Of a stretch of 40,575 nt of DNA, positions 1 through 7,654 are shown one piece after another. The position numbers were made by a program, and so were the translations under genes. Position 1 is the stretch's first letter. Each line of letters opens with the position of its first letter. Source of the stretch: Candidatus Heimdallarchaeota archaeon (lineage in GTDB: Archaea > Asgardarchaeota > Heimdallarchaeia > Heimdallarchaeales > Heimdallarchaeaceae); contig JAUWPI010000005.1 in the NCBI GenBank assembly GCA_030611665.1, forward strand, positions 1 to 40,575, read 5' to 3'. The notes beneath the pieces are model-generated. The model was given only the letters and a program-made list of their open reading frames with translations. It was not told where the DNA came from and did no database searches.

Positions 1-2
1 CC

Positions 3-491
3 TATCTAGGAGAAGGATTCAAAGATGGCTACAGCATGACTATCGGAGCAGATTTTGCTGTAAAACGACTTCGAATTGATGATCAAGATTTTGTTGCTCA
101 GATTTGGGATTTAGCAGGACAACAAAGGTTCTCAGCTGTTCGAGAGGTTTATTATAGAGGAACTTCTGGCTGCCTTCTTGTTTTTGATATTTCCCGTCGT
201 TCTAGTTTCGAAAACATTCCCTCATGGATTGCTGAATTATTGAAAAACAATAGCAATAGGGTTGTCCCAATTGTTTTAATAGGTAATAAAAGCGATCTTC
301 GTGCTACCGCAAAAGATCCTATTATGCGCGAACAATCGGAAGAATACGCCCGTTCTTTATCACAATGGTCTGGTTTTTCTGTTCCTTATATTGAAACTTC
401 TGCAAAAACAGGAGAAAATGTCGATGAAGCATTCAAGACATTACTAAAGAATATTGTTCTTTTCTATGAAAAACTCTATGCACAGCAATAG
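3..491 (+). CDS. Ras/Rab-like small GTPase, 5' end missing
   Basis: The reading frame is open from the first bases of the window, so the start and the P-loop (G1) lie to the left. What remains has the switch I threonine (TIGADF), the G3 motif WDLAGQQRF, the G4 motif NKSD and the G5 motif ETSAKT in the right order and spacing for the Ras superfamily. The chain ends YEKLYAQQ with no cysteine, so no C-terminal prenylation signal is visible. The glutamine of DLAGQ, needed for GTP hydrolysis in the family, is present. The gene converges on the minus-strand operon that starts with a roadblock protein, a class that regulates such GTPases. The family call is firm; membrane target and partner are unknown. 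Confidence 0.93.
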   Translation, partial: YLGEGFKDGYSMTIGADFAVKRLRIDDQDFVAQIWDLAGQQRFSAVREVYYRGTSGCLLVFDISRRSSFENIPSWIAELLKNNSNRVVPIVLIGNKSDLRATAKDPIMREQSEEYARSLSQWSGFSVPYIETSAKTGENVDEAFKTLLKNIVLFYEKLYAQQ

Positions 492-518
492 TGTTTTTTA
501 CTTCTTACTTCTTATTTC

Positions 519-1331
519 TTACTTTTTACTGTGTTTATCGTCGTTTGTGTTTACTTTGATATTCATTGTGTTTTCATCAAAACTAGTATCAAGAGAGACT
601 GTGTTGTCTTTATTTATTTGTAGTATTTTCATTTTTTCTAGTTCATTGATATATCGCTTAGTTTGGGATAATGAAACACCCAGAACGAATGATAGTTGTA
701 TTGGTGCAATTACTCCCATTCTTCTCAACAAGTTTATTATGTTAAATCTTGGGTCAGAAGTAACCAATCTTTCCAATACTTCTTTTTGCTTACTCCATTT
801 CCCTTCATCTGCTAAGACTTGATCATATTTTTCTTGCAATTCCTTTTTCTCTGTTTCAATTGTTACTATTTGGTCTGACAATTCATAGATTAAAGATTCT
901 CTTTCTTCTAAGAGTAATTTTAGCATTCCCTTTTCCTTTTCGATTGTCTCCTGTATATTTGCAATATTTTCTTCAGTTAACTCTCTCTTATGAAGAGATT
1001 CTTCTATATTTGAACTATTCCTACTTCTTGGATATTGTGACACTGTTTGAAAACTAGATAGAAAGTTGAATAATCTAAAAAATTCTGCTTTTAACTCTGA
1101 TATAATATTGTCTGAAGAAGATTTTAACATTTCATTGATATATGCTACTGCTGGATTGATGTCTAATAAATTGCTTTTAGAACTCTGTGAACCGCTCTTT
1201 GTATTATTTATTTGAGTTGAGTTTACTTTGCTCTTAATTGCTTTCACTTCTTTTGTAAGTTTAACAATCTCATCGGCGATATCCATTAACTCATGGGTTT
1301 CAGTATCGTCAAAATTCTCTTCATTTTCCAT
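519..1331 (-). CDS. Coiled-coil protein with C-terminal winged-helix-like domain
   Basis: About 270 residues. The N-terminal half is acidic and polar, with a short heptad region near the start and a long charged coiled coil around residues 110-185 rich in E, K and L. The last 80 residues (LLRRMGVIAPIQLSFVLGVSLSQTKRYINELEKMKIL) read like a winged helix-turn-helix, although sequence alone does not prove DNA binding. I place the start at the ATG at 1331; a TTG at 1340, directly after the upstream stop, is possible. It is the last gene of a three-gene operon after the roadblock and KaiC-like proteins. I recognise no named family. It may be an adaptor or scaffold of a GTPase-linked signalling module. 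Confidence 0.7.
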   Translation of the reverse strand: MENEENFDDTETHELMDIADEIVKLTKEVKAIKSKVNSTQINNTKSGSQSSKSNLLDINPAVAYINEMLKSSSDNIISELKAEFFRLFNFLSSFQTVSQYPRSRNSSNIEESLHKRELTEENIANIQETIEKEKGMLKLLLEERESLIYELSDQIVTIETEKKELQEKYDQVLADEGKWSKQKEVLERLVTSDPRFNIINLLRRMGVIAPIQLSFVLGVSLSQTKRYINELEKMKILQINKDNTVSLDTSFDENTMNIKVNTNDDKHSKK

Positions 1332-1340
1332 AAATATCAA

Positions 1341-2174
1341 CTAAATCTTTGCGGTTGATTCTATTTTGAAACCTTCTGTTTCTGAGGGAGTGATATCTAG
1401 AGTCTCACTCACATATGCGACACCCATTAGTTTCGTTATTGCAAAAGTATCCTTGATTCTGCTACCAACTGAATTTCTTGTAAAGTAGAATATGCCTTGA
1501 GCTGCATTCATTATAATTCTTTCAGCTACAGTATCAAGTATGCCTTGTGGAATTAAGAAGAAGTGTACTCCACCTAATTTTGCTAAAGATATCAAAGTAT
1601 TTTTCAGAAATGCAATCAGAGCAGATGCATCTTCATCAAGTCTATCTTCTTTCATCCATAACAAATCATCGAAAATACTAAAGCATTGTTTCTTCTGAGT
1701 TTCTTTAACATGAATCATTCTATCAAGTATTTTTTTAGCATAGGTTCTTCTTCTAACTTCGATTTTGCCTAACTTCAATGTTGATGACATTGCTGAACTA
1801 GTCAAATCGAACATATTTTCAAAATACCAGTTTTTTCCTTCGTATGGAGAAACATCCCACCCATAGGCCTGGAATGATTTTAATACACTGTCATAAGGCG
1901 TGCTACTATGAACATAAAATATCACATTTTCTTGTGTTTTTTTCGCCCAATTGAGTAATATACGCTGAATAAATAATTTGGGAATAACAGTATCTGAAGG
2001 GTAACTCACTAGTATTAGAGAACCATTTGGAATTCCCCTTCGAGAGGACATTTCCATGCCAAGCTTCTGGTCTAAGGTTCTAATGCCAGTCTGTATTAAT
2101 TCACCTCTAGCATCAACATTACGATCTTTTTTCCCAATTCTATCAACTCCACCTTTTGGGGCTTCTACATCCAT
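1341..2174 (-). CDS. KaiC/RecA-superfamily protein with degenerate P-loop
   Basis: 277 residues with the layout of a single KaiC-like RecA domain. The N-terminal GIRTLDQKLG and the strand IPNGSLILVSYPSDT align with the usual KaiC region before and through Walker A. The GxxGxGK(T/S) core is replaced by SYPSDTVIPK, so the nucleotide-binding glycines and the GKT are absent. A Walker B-like strand (FSIFDDLLWM) and the downstream strands remain. This fits the known archaeal group of inactivated RecA/KaiC-like proteins linked to signalling. The ATG at 2174 follows a GAGGT ribosome binding site. It is 28 bases after the roadblock gene and directly before the coiled-coil gene. It is likely a structural or partner-binding component, not an ATPase. 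Confidence 0.75.
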   Translation of the reverse strand: MDVEAPKGGVDRIGKKDRNVDARGELIQTGIRTLDQKLGMEMSSRRGIPNGSLILVSYPSDTVIPKLFIQRILLNWAKKTQENVIFYVHSSTPYDSVLKSFQAYGWDVSPYEGKNWYFENMFDLTSSAMSSTLKLGKIEVRRRTYAKKILDRMIHVKETQKKQCFSIFDDLLWMKEDRLDEDASALIAFLKNTLISLAKLGGVHFFLIPQGILDTVAERIIMNAAQGIFYFTRNSVGSRIKDTFAITKLMGVAYVSETLDITPSETEGFKIESTAKI

Positions 2175-2202
2175 AAAATTTACCTCATGACAATTTTACT
2201 GA

Positions 2203-2739
2203 TTAGAACTGTTCAAGTTCTCTTAATGCTAATTCCAAATCTGATATGAATTCATCCTGAACTTTCTTCTCTTCAGTTGCAACTGGTTCAGGTGCAGGAG
2301 TTGGAGTAGTTGTTGGAGTTGAAGTTTCAGCTGGAATTGCTGGTTTAGCTTCAACATCTAATATATTTCGTATTTTTTCTGCAGCCATTTTCATGGTTCT
2401 TCGAACCATACCTAGTTGTACACCAGTATCTGTGATAAGACATAATACTGTACTTCCACAACTAGCAACTAAGATTAGACCATCAGAAAATTCTGAGATT
2501 ATAATGTCTAGTTCTGCTAAACCCACATTTTGACCCTGTTGTTCACTTGCTAAATACACAGCACTGGCTATCGCGCCAAGTGCTTCTGTTTCGAATTCTT
2601 CGAAAGCAAATCTTGAAGAATATGCAAGTGTTAATCCAGTTTTATCGGCTAATATAACATGGTTAATGTTAGCATCACTAGTTATTATTTCATGCAGGAT
2701 TGCATTTATTTGATCGGCGCCATACAAGAAAATCACCAA
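2203..2739 (-). CDS. Roadblock/LC7 domain protein
   Basis: 178 residues. Residues 1-120 match the roadblock/LC7 fold: an N-terminal helix, then HVILADKTGLTLAYSS, a central helix with the small-residue pattern ALGAIASAVYLASE, then strands LDIIISEFSDGLILVASCG. The rest is a proline/threonine-rich linker and a short acidic helix ending LELALRELEQF. Members such as MglB bind or activate small GTPases; a GTPase gene lies at the left window edge. There is no in-frame ATG near the start; TTG at 2739 or GTG at 2736 fits because a TATA-like element (2763-2775) would place the transcript start at about 2742, giving a leaderless message. First gene of the operon. Confidence 0.85.
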   Translation of the reverse strand: MVIFLYGADQINAILHEIITSDANINHVILADKTGLTLAYSSRFAFEEFETEALGAIASAVYLASEQQGQNVGLAELDIIISEFSDGLILVASCGSTVLCLITDTGVQLGMVRRTMKMAAEKIRNILDVEAKPAIPAETSTPTTTPTPAPEPVATEEKKVQDEFISDLELALRELEQF

Positions 2740-2762
2740 GTGTTATTACACAGCTCTATTGA

Positions 2763-2775
2763 TTATAATAAATTT
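2763..2775 (-). promoter_or_regulatory. TATA box for roadblock operon
   Basis: On the minus strand the bases read TTTATTATAA, centred about 28 bases before the TTG/GTG starts at 2739/2736. This is the spacing expected for an archaeal TATA box driving a leaderless transcript. Inferred from position and composition only. Confidence 0.45.
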
Positions 2776-2784
2776 AGATATTTA

Positions 2785-2811
2785 AACATTTCAAATGTTG
2801 TAGTACTACAA
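2785..2811. promoter_or_regulatory. Two adjacent palindromes between divergent genes
   Basis: AACATTTcAAATGTT (2785-2799) is a perfect 7+1+7 inverted repeat and runs directly into TTGTAGTACTACAA (2798-2811), a perfect 14-base palindrome. They lie between the TATA box of the roadblock operon and that of the tpiA gene. Such paired dyads are typical binding sites for dimeric regulators; no regulator is identified. Confidence 0.45.
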
Positions 2812-2821
2812 TACCAAATTT

Positions 2822-2838
2822 AAGGAAATTTTTTAAAT
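2822..2838 (+). promoter_or_regulatory. BRE and TATA box of tpiA
   Basis: A purine-rich stretch AAGGAAA followed by TTTTTTAAAT (2829-2838) is centred about 25 bases before the ATG at 2859. This is a BRE plus TATA arrangement that would start transcription at or next to the ATG, giving a leaderless message. Confidence 0.55.
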
Positions 2839-2858
2839 TACAACGTGAAATTAATTTT

Positions 2859-3542
2859 ATGGTATCACTAAAATTTCCCGTTATCATCTTAAATTTCAAG
2901 AATTACACCCAATCTGTTGGAGAAAAAGGAGTTAAATTAGCTAAAATCGCAGAGGAAGTTGCAAAAGAGCTAAGTGTCGAGATAGTTGTTTGTCCTCAAA
3001 CAGTAGACATTCGTCTCATTCACCAATCAGTAAGCATTCCTATTTTTGCTCAACACACAGATCCAAACGATTCAGGTAGCCACACCGGGAATAATTTAAT
3101 GGAAGCTATGGTGCAGAGTGGAGCATCTGGAACACTAGTAAATCACTCTGAACATCAATTGAAATTATCTGACATAGAAAAAATCGTTGCTAAAGCGAAA
3201 AGATTAGATTTCTTCACATGTGTTTGTGCAAACAATCTTCAAGCAAGCAGAGCAATATCAGCTTTAGGTCCTCCTACGTGTGCAATGGAACCACCAGAAC
3301 TCATAGGTAGCGGGATCTCTGTGACAACAAAGCCGGATTTAGTTAGACAAACAATCCAAGCAATAAAAGAAACTAATGCTTCAGTTACACCCTTAGTTGG
3401 AGCTGGTGTGTCTACAGCAAAAGATGTTTCAGAAGCATTACAGCTAGGTGCAAAAGGAGTGCTCCTAGCCTCTGGTTTTGTTAAGTCAAAAGAACCTAAA
3501 TCGGTACTACTAAAAATGGCTAGTGCTATGCTAGAAAAATAG
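2859..3542 (+). CDS. tpiA: Triosephosphate isomerase
   Basis: 227 residues, the length of archaeal triosephosphate isomerases, which are shorter than bacterial ones. The substrate-binding lysine is in LNFKNY near residue 14, the catalytic histidine in NHSEHQ, and the catalytic glutamate in AMEPPELIG, followed by the phosphate-gripping segments GAGVST and VLLASGFVK. The enzyme interconverts dihydroxyacetone phosphate and glyceraldehyde 3-phosphate in glycolysis and gluconeogenesis in the cytoplasm. Expressed alone from a strong-looking promoter with no leader. All key residues are present, so it should be active. Confidence 0.97.
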   Translation: MVSLKFPVIILNFKNYTQSVGEKGVKLAKIAEEVAKELSVEIVVCPQTVDIRLIHQSVSIPIFAQHTDPNDSGSHTGNNLMEAMVQSGASGTLVNHSEHQLKLSDIEKIVAKAKRLDFFTCVCANNLQASRAISALGPPTCAMEPPELIGSGISVTTKPDLVRQTIQAIKETNASVTPLVGAGVSTAKDVSEALQLGAKGVLLASGFVKSKEPKSVLLKMASAMLEK

Positions 3543-3572
3543 AATAAAAAGAAAATAGTTCAGATTGTGCAA

Positions 3573-4040
3573 TTATTCATTGCGTTTCCACATCATTTTC
3601 TCGCCTTGCTTAATCTGCGTTAAAATCCCGGCTTCTTCCATTTGTTTTAAAGATCTAGCAAATTCTTCTTTAGTAATTGGAGGATTTCCTTGTTTTAACG
3701 TCGCAAATTGGCAGGATGCGAATATAGCATCTTCAAACATAAATTTGGAAGAGCTGAATGACTCTATAATCAAATCTTTATTAGGAATCTTAAAATCCTT
3801 AACAACTGTTTTAACTTTTTGAATTTCTCCCTTACTCGAACCAATTTTTGAAACAACTAAATCTGCAATAACGTCATTTAAGCCTTTACCCTCTGTTTGT
3901 TCACCAAAACAATGAAGTTCTGATAGCAAGAAAGAAGCTTGTTGAACGAATGATTCTATAGATTCAAAGTATTTTTCATCGACTATTTTCTGTATATAGT
4001 TGTACAAGCCCTCAGAGATGGTAATTTCAATAGATTTCAT
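3573..4040 (-). CDS. Putative DNA-binding protein, RHH-like N-terminus
   Basis: 155 residues, not assigned to a named family. The first 35 residues (IEITISEGLYNYIQKIVDEK then a helix with SIESFVQQA) resemble the strand-helix-helix of ribbon-helix-helix repressors. The C-terminal 60 residues contain ITKEEFARSLKQMEEAGIL and a basic end, like a winged-helix recognition segment. The ATG at 4040 is preceded by AAGGAG at good spacing, so the start is firm. It converges on tpiA with a 30-base gap. A transcription regulator is a reasonable guess, not shown. A TATA-like GGATATATCTT at about 4066-4076 lies upstream. Confidence 0.65.
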   Translation of the reverse strand: MKSIEITISEGLYNYIQKIVDEKYFESIESFVQQASFLLSELHCFGEQTEGKGLNDVIADLVVSKIGSSKGEIQKVKTVVKDFKIPNKDLIIESFSSSKFMFEDAIFASCQFATLKQGNPPITKEEFARSLKQMEEAGILTQIKQGEKMMWKRNE

Positions 4041-4189
4041 TAATATTACTCCTTCTTATAATTTTAAGATATATCCGTACAATTGGATTGCTTCTTATAG
4101 GTTTTTTCTTTGATACGTTCAAAGTAAAACAAATTTTGTTAACATCTAGTATAATAATTTGTTTTGTGCAGATAAAAAAATATTAAGAA

Positions 4190-4266
4190 ATAATGGCGTC
4201 CTTTTCCCGCTTTTATATCCTTTGTGTGAAGCACATCTAAGCCGTCTCAACCAGTCATTCGCCTAG
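4190..4266. ncRNA. Possible small RNA in a GC-rich island
   Basis: Between eS31 and the gene at 3573-4040 the DNA is very AT-rich except for about 75 bases beginning GGCGTCC and ending CGCC, with an internal TGTG/CACA hairpin. GC-rich islands in AT-rich genomes often mark structured RNAs. On the minus strand a TTAATATA element lies just before the island and a run of seven T follows at about 4176-4170. I could not fold it as a tRNA or a C/D or H/ACA RNA. Strand and identity are uncertain. Confidence 0.25.
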
Positions 4267-4319
4267 CTATATTAAGAAGAAAAGGAAGTATAAATTTTTC
4301 TGTAAGAGTTAAAAAATTG

Positions 4320-4487
4320 TTATGAAGCTTTACGACCACGCTTATACTGTGTGAAACCACATTTTCCACAAGTTTGACGGTCTTTATGTTCAGCCATATA
4401 TATAGCATCCCCACAACGTTCGCAAACTTTTTTTGTTCTAATTATCTTATCTCCTTCGATTTTGTACTTTTTGTGTGTATCACTCAT
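4320..4487 (-). CDS. rps27ae: Small ribosomal subunit protein eS31 (S27ae)
   Basis: A 55-residue basic protein. It has a zinc ribbon CERC ... CGKC and ends YKRGRKAS, which matches archaeal S27ae. Unlike the eukaryotic protein it carries no N-terminal ubiquitin, notable because an E2-like gene occurs at 31685. The ATG at 4487 is preceded by AGGTG; the gap to the eS24 stop is 12 bases. It is the last gene of the rpo7-spt4-kinase-eS24-eS31 unit, an order widely kept in archaea. It functions in the small subunit. Confidence 0.93.
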   Translation of the reverse strand: MSDTHKKYKIEGDKIIRTKKVCERCGDAIYMAEHKDRQTCGKCGFTQYKRGRKAS

Positions 4488-4499
4488 AGTTTGCACCTA

Positions 4500-4793
4500 T
4501 TATTTTTTGCTTTCGAAAATACCAGATCTTTTTAAGAGAAACTCTTTTTCAACAGCGATTGCTCTTTCAGTTGTATCATAAACATGAACAAGAGCTAAAC
4601 TTTTTCCTTCTCCATATTTAGCTTCTAGTTTAATTAAAACGACTTGGTTTCTTTCTTTATTCAATAGAGCAGCTAATTTTGCCAAAAAATCATCACGTTT
4701 AGGAACTGGTTGTCCAACATGATCAACTTTGACACGTATTTCTGTTCGATCTAATAGTTTATTTTCGTTTTTCTCAATGATATCAATCTTCAT
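4500..4793 (-). CDS. rps24e: Small ribosomal subunit protein eS24
   Basis: 97 residues with the S24e pattern: N-terminal strand MKIDIIEKNENKLLDRTEI, then GQPVPKRDDFLAKLAALLN and YGEGKSLALVHVYD near the end. Length and sequence fit archaeal eS24 over the whole chain. The ATG at 4793 overlaps the end of the preceding kinase gene by 11 bases, which suggests translational coupling. It is a structural protein of the 30S subunit found only in archaea and eukaryotes. Confidence 0.95.
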   Translation of the reverse strand: MKIDIIEKNENKLLDRTEIRVKVDHVGQPVPKRDDFLAKLAALLNKERNQVVLIKLEAKYGEGKSLALVHVYDTTERAIAVEKEFLLKRSGIFESKK

Positions 4794-5334
4794 TAATCTT
4801 CACCATTTTGCGTATTAATTCGCAAACGCTTTGTTTTACTTTTTCAGTGACTGACACTACTACTAACCCTTCATTAGGTTGCCCATATAAGACTTTTGAA
4901 TCCAGTGGAGCTTCAAGAATAGTTGGAAGTACTAGCAAATCCTCTTCACCTATTATTTTTATTATTACTTTGTTATCTTCAACTTTTAAGCTATTAATAA
5001 TCTCAATCCATGCGTTTTGCATTATGTAACCTGCTTGGTTGGATGTTTCTACAACAGAAACATTCTCAATTTCCAATAATGGAACTCTTTCCCTTTGCAC
5101 ATGTTCATCAATTATAGCAATGTCTGGTATAAATGACAGTTCTACAAATACTTGGGTAGTTACGTCTCCCACCGTTATTACCTTGGGTGTTGAATCGTCA
5201 CGAGATAGCTTGTTTATAAGATTAATAATATCTTGTCGATTCTTAATAATTTGTCCTAAAGGGTTCTTAAAATACTGTCTTTGGTTTTGGGGTAAAAAGT
5301 AGGAACCAGGTTTTACTTGATTCAACAAGTTCAC
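4783..5334 (-). CDS. GTP-dependent dephospho-CoA kinase (DUF359 family)
   Basis: 183 residues that match the archaeal DUF359 family, whose Thermococcus member phosphorylates dephospho-CoA with GTP, the last step of CoA synthesis. Conserved segments are KVITVGDVTT, the IIDEHVQRE motif with acidic residues, and GEEDLLVLP near the middle. The start is a GTG at 5334 overlapping the TGA stop of spt4 (GTGA), so the two genes are coupled. Finding this kinase between spt4 and eS24 is a common archaeal gene order, which supports the call. Confidence 0.92.
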   Translation of the reverse strand: MNLLNQVKPGSYFLPQNQRQYFKNPLGQIIKNRQDIINLINKLSRDDSTPKVITVGDVTTQVFVELSFIPDIAIIDEHVQRERVPLLEIENVSVVETSNQAGYIMQNAWIEIINSLKVEDNKVIIKIIGEEDLLVLPTILEAPLDSKVLYGQPNEGLVVVSVTEKVKQSVCELIRKMVKINED

Positions 5335-5519
5335 CTGACTCGAAGAGCATAATGTCCTTTTTTGTCAATCTTCATTCTCTTCGCAACATCGCTTTCTTCT
5401 GGCTTTAGGATGAATATTTCACCTATAAATTCAGAAGAGATATCTTGTGTTTTACAACTTGGACAAATGCTAGCAGTTTTCTCCATAATTAAGTGGCACA
5501 CTCTACAAGCTTTGGACAT
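5331..5519 (-). CDS. spt4: Transcription elongation factor Spt4 (RpoE'')
   Basis: 62 residues with an N-terminal zinc ribbon CRVCHLIM ... CPSCKTQ and the C-terminal strands GEIFILKPEESDVAKRM and GHYALRVR of archaeal Spt4. In the family it pairs with Spt5 on the RNA polymerase clamp and aids elongation. The ATG at 5519 is one base after the stop of rpo7, so the two are co-translated. Complete and typical. Confidence 0.95.
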   Translation of the reverse strand: MSKACRVCHLIMEKTASICPSCKTQDISSEFIGEIFILKPEESDVAKRMKIDKKGHYALRVR

Positions 5520-5520
5520 A

Positions 5521-6096
5521 TCATGAAGCCTCCACTGCTTTACTCTTTGGTTTTTTCAGTGCATCTTTCCATTCTTCAATCCATTCATTTGTTCCTAGAG
5601 CATCTTGACGCATTGTTAAACCAACCCTTATAGCAGACTTACCTATGCTCACAGCTATGATCCTCGCTCGTATCCTTGTGTTTATCAGCAAATCTCTTTT
5701 CGATTTATCTCCGCGAAGAACAGCATTTTTTGGAATATAACGAAAGTAATCATCCGCGATTTGAGATACATGACATAAGGCATCAATAGTGCCTATTCTG
5801 ATAAATGCTCCAAAATCTACACATTCTACTACTTCTCCAGAAACAATCTCATTTATTTCAGGCAAATAACATAACAGTTCGAAATCAGCTTCATAGTAAG
5901 AACCTCCGTCTCCTGAAATTAACTTTCCTTGATAAATTTCGTGTATTTCTGTAACTGCTACAATGAAACCTAAATCCGGATCAATTTTACCTTCGAACCC
6001 TTCCCTCGCTATTTCTGCTAATACTTTAGCAAGGTCATCATCGAATCTGTTAGGGGGAACCCTTAATGTATCCTTTACTTTTACCTTATAGTACAA
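5521..6096 (-). CDS. rpo7: RNA polymerase subunit Rpo7 (RpoE')
   Basis: 191 residues beginning MYYKVKVKDTLRVPP, the usual Rpo7 N-terminus, followed by the tip domain and an S1/OB RNA-binding domain (GEVVECVDFGAFIRIGTIDALCHVSQI). It forms the polymerase stalk with Rpo4 and binds emerging RNA. The start must be the TTG at 6096: it fits the family N-terminus exactly, and the nearby upstream ATG is out of frame. First gene of the leftward unit; a TTTAAAAA element at about 6145-6155 on the minus strand may be its TATA box. Confidence 0.95.
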   Translation of the reverse strand: MYYKVKVKDTLRVPPNRFDDDLAKVLAEIAREGFEGKIDPDLGFIVAVTEIHEIYQGKLISGDGGSYYEADFELLCYLPEINEIVSGEVVECVDFGAFIRIGTIDALCHVSQIADDYFRYIPKNAVLRGDKSKRDLLINTRIRARIIAVSIGKSAIRVGLTMRQDALGTNEWIEEWKDALKKPKSKAVEAS

Positions 6097-6201
6097 GATA
6101 GACCCATCTCGCTTAATTATTCAATCCTCGTTCTTTTCTAATGTTTTTAAACATACTCATAGCAAATAGGTTCCATGAACTTAACTCTAAAAACGTAACA
6201 T

Positions 6202-6212
6202 TTGTGACACAA
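6202..6212. promoter_or_regulatory. Palindrome between rpo7 and aIF2-gamma
   Basis: TTGTGaCACAA is a perfect 5+1+5 inverted repeat near the middle of the 264-base divergent region between rpo7 and the aIF2-gamma gene. It could be an operator shared by both units. Palindromes this short also occur by chance, so the call is weak. Confidence 0.2.
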
Positions 6213-6282
6213 GAGCTGATCGCTGGTTCGTAAACAATGTCATGTTAAACGGAAGGTTTTTGATAGATTACTTTAGTTTGAA

Positions 6283-6296
6283 AACAAACTTAAATA
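6283..6296 (+). promoter_or_regulatory. TATA box of aIF2-gamma
   Basis: AACAAA followed by CTTAAATA (6289-6296) looks like a BRE/TATA pair. It would start transcription near 6319, giving a leader of about 40 bases to the ATG at 6361 that contains the ribosome binding site GAGG. Confidence 0.5.
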
Positions 6297-6360
6297 GGTT
6301 CATCTAAAGTTGTTCAATAAGATTTGGTAGCTATTGAGTAGAAATATTGAGGAAAATTTA

Positions 6361-7638
6361 ATGAGTGAAAAAGTTCCCCCTAAAAAAGAAAAGAAAAAAA
6401 TCCAACAAATCCAACAACCAGTTGTTAATATTGGAACTATTGGGCATGTTGATAACGGGAAATCTACCCTGGTACAAGCTTTAACAGGTAAATTCCCAGA
6501 TGATCATTCTGAAGAATTGAAGAGAGGTATATCCATTAGATTGGGATATGCAGACACAGAATTTCGTAAGTGTCCAAATTGCTCAGAACCAGAGGCATAT
6601 ACTTTGGAAGAAAAATGTCTCAAATGTGGAACTCCCTCTGAACTAATCAGACGTGTATCATTCGTTGATTGCCCTGGGCACGAAGTTTTGATGGCAACAC
6701 TTCTTTCTGGTGCCACATTGATGAATGGTGCAATCCTTTTAATTGCTGCAAATTCAAGATGTCCTCAACCTCAAACAAGAGAACATCTTGCTGCCATGGA
6801 GATTCTTCAAATAAAAAATATCGTCATTGCTCAGAATAAAATAGAGTTAGTAACAGAAGAAGAAGCTAAAAGAAATTACCAAGAAATTAAGGATTTTATC
6901 AAGGGAACAATTGCAGAAGATTCACCAATAATTCCAATAAGCGCAATGCATGGAGCTAATCTTGACGTCTTAATCTGTGAGATTGAAAAGAATATTCCAA
7001 CACCAGAAATTGACATAGATAGCCCATTTGAAATGCATGTTGCACGATCTTTTGATATCAACAGACCTGGTACTAAACCAAAAAAACTCAAGGGTGGAGT
7101 ATTGGGTGGATCAGTTATCCAGGGTCAAATCAACGTAGGAGAAGATATTGAAATTGTTCCTGGGATTTCAATCAAAAAAGGAAATAAGTCCGCTTATCAA
7201 CAGATTATAACAAAGGTAATAAGCATTGCAATCGGGGAACAAGGTTTAGTAGATAGTGCTCATTCTGGTGGTTTAGTTGCCTTAGGCACAGAATTGGACC
7301 CATCATTTATAAAATCAGATAAAATGGGGGGAAATATCGTAACAAAACCTGGTGATGCACCTCCAATACGTTCAACATTAAGTCTCAAAATTCGATTGCT
7401 CGAATATGTTGTGGGATCAGAAGAAATAACAAAGGTCCAACCTCTAGCGCAAGGGGAAACATTAATGCTTAATGTTGGAACTGCAAAGACTTCAGGATCA
7501 ATTACAGAAATCAAAGGACATGAAGCACAGATTAAATTGAGTAGAGATGTAGCAGCAAGAACAGAAAATCTTGTTGCAATATCTAGACGTATTTCAGGAA
7601 GATTTCGATTAATAGGCGTTGGAGAAATTATTGCATAA
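6361..7638 (+). CDS. eif2g: Translation initiation factor aIF2 subunit gamma
   Basis: 425 residues. GTPase motifs in order: GHVDNGKST (G1), DCPGHE (G3), NKIE (G4) and SAMHG (G5); between G1 and G3 sits the zinc knuckle typical of the family (CPNC ... CLKC). Two beta-barrel domains follow, ending in the RISGRFRLIGVGEI motif. The protein binds GTP and initiator tRNA and delivers it to the small subunit with aIF2 alpha and beta. I choose the ATG at 6361 over the TTG at 6334 because GAGG lies 8 bases before it. The PIN-domain gene follows 16 bases after its stop. Confidence 0.97.
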   Translation: MSEKVPPKKEKKKIQQIQQPVVNIGTIGHVDNGKSTLVQALTGKFPDDHSEELKRGISIRLGYADTEFRKCPNCSEPEAYTLEEKCLKCGTPSELIRRVSFVDCPGHEVLMATLLSGATLMNGAILLIAANSRCPQPQTREHLAAMEILQIKNIVIAQNKIELVTEEEAKRNYQEIKDFIKGTIAEDSPIIPISAMHGANLDVLICEIEKNIPTPEIDIDSPFEMHVARSFDINRPGTKPKKLKGGVLGGSVIQGQINVGEDIEIVPGISIKKGNKSAYQQIITKVISIAIGEQGLVDSAHSGGLVALGTELDPSFIKSDKMGGNIVTKPGDAPPIRSTLSLKIRLLEYVVGSEEITKVQPLAQGETLMLNVGTAKTSGSITEIKGHEAQIKLSRDVAARTENLVAISRRISGRFRLIGVGEIIA

Positions 7639-7654
7639 TTGTGGAGATTTAACC

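Noticed and set aside
454..822. 122-codon plus-strand ORF after the first GTPase
   Set aside because: Mostly antisense to the coiled-coil protein gene, with hydrophobic runs that come from AT-rich complement; no start signal.
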